Shown one piece after another: positions 6,187-6,496 of a DNA stretch of 6,496 nucleotides. The notes beneath the pieces were generated by a model. That model saw only the letters and a list, made by a program, of their open reading frames with translations. It was not told the origin of the DNA and ran no database searches. The DNA comes from an uncultured bacterium (GTDB taxonomy: Bacteria; Planctomycetota; Planctomycetia; Pirellulales; UBA1268). The stretch lies in contig CALGAS010000545.1 in assembly GCA_937959175.1 (NCBI GenBank), forward strand, positions 1 to 6,496. Direction: 5' to 3'. Position numbers and translations under genes: made by a program. Every line of letters begins with the position of its first letter. Position 1 is the stretch's first letter.

Positions 6187-6496
6187 GGCTTCCGGGGGCG
6201 TCTCTCGCCCAACGGCCCGCCGTTGAAGTCCCCGGGGTGACTTGGTTGGGCGAGCGTTTTGGGCGTGTTGGTCGTGGGAGGTTGCGCAGGCTTCCGGGGG
6301 CGTCTCTCGCCCAACGGCCCGCCGTTGAAGTCCCTGGGCTGACTTGGTTGGGCGAGCGTTTTGGGCGTGTTGGTCGTGGGAGGTTGCGCAGGCTTCCGGG
6401 GGCGTCTCTCGCCCAACGGCCCGCCGTTGAAGTCCCTGGGCTGACTTGGTTGGGCGAGCGTTTTGGGCGTGTTGGTCGTGGGAGGTTGCGCAGGCT
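6187..6496. repeat. 102-bp tandem repeat array, continuing past right edge
   Basis: Three complete head-to-tail units, 6187-6288, 6289-6390 and 6391-6492, plus the first four bases of a fourth cut by the window edge. Units 2 and 3 are identical. Unit 1 differs at two bases (6233 and 6237). Each unit contains a perfect 10-bp inverted repeat, CTCGCCCAAC...GTTGGGCGAG (6204-6213 with 6245-6254 in unit 1). Inside it is a 6-bp hairpin, CAACGG-CCCG-CCGTTG (6210-6225), that shares bases with the outer left arm, so the two folds compete. Three degenerate 9-mers (TTGGGCGAG, TTGGGCGTG, TTGGTCGTG) follow at 6246-6276. There are no unique spacers. The stretch 6131-6186, between the preceding gene and the array, shows nothing I can support. 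Confidence 0.95.

Noticed and set aside
6187..6496. CRISPR array
   Set aside because: The whole 102-bp unit repeats with no unique spacers, and there are no cas genes.

Overview
The window is very GC-rich and carries five protein-coding genes on both strands, followed by a tandem repeat array. The likely source is a member of the Planctomycetota. This is an inference from three things: the high GC, a Rho factor with a long Arg/Gly-rich N-terminus, and an exported protein joining a thioredoxin-like domain to YHS-like modules. No rRNA or other taxonomic marker is present to confirm it.

Layout: (1) The 3' part of a long, low-complexity, Arg-rich/acidic protein runs from the left edge to 1315 (+). 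(2) It converges, with only 6 bp between the stop codons, on a 271-codon unrecognised gene (2137-1322, -). (3) A 177-bp divergent region at 2138-2314 holds a good sigma70-like promoter for the minus gene and a 10-bp inverted repeat. (4) A 71-aa small ORF (2315-2530, +) converges on rho (3891-2560, -), with the two stop codons in the arms of one inverted repeat. (5) A 664-bp divergent intergenic region (3892-4555) contains a candidate rho promoter about 410 nt upstream of the rho start, giving a long structured leader. (6) A signal-peptide protein with a Cys-less thioredoxin-like domain and two C-terminal YHS-like repeats occupies 4556-6130 (+). (7) From 6187 to the right edge there are three complete 102-bp tandem units and the first bases of a fourth, each unit with internal dyads.

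The genes do not form an operon, because neighbours are either convergent or divergent. The only firmly identified housekeeping function is transcription termination factor Rho. I see no defence system, integrase, transposase, CRISPR array, tRNA or rRNA. The features most worth following up are the 102-bp repeat array, the long rho leader with its promoter, the Rho N-terminal extension, and the Arg-rich repeats in the first gene that are conserved in protein but not in codons.
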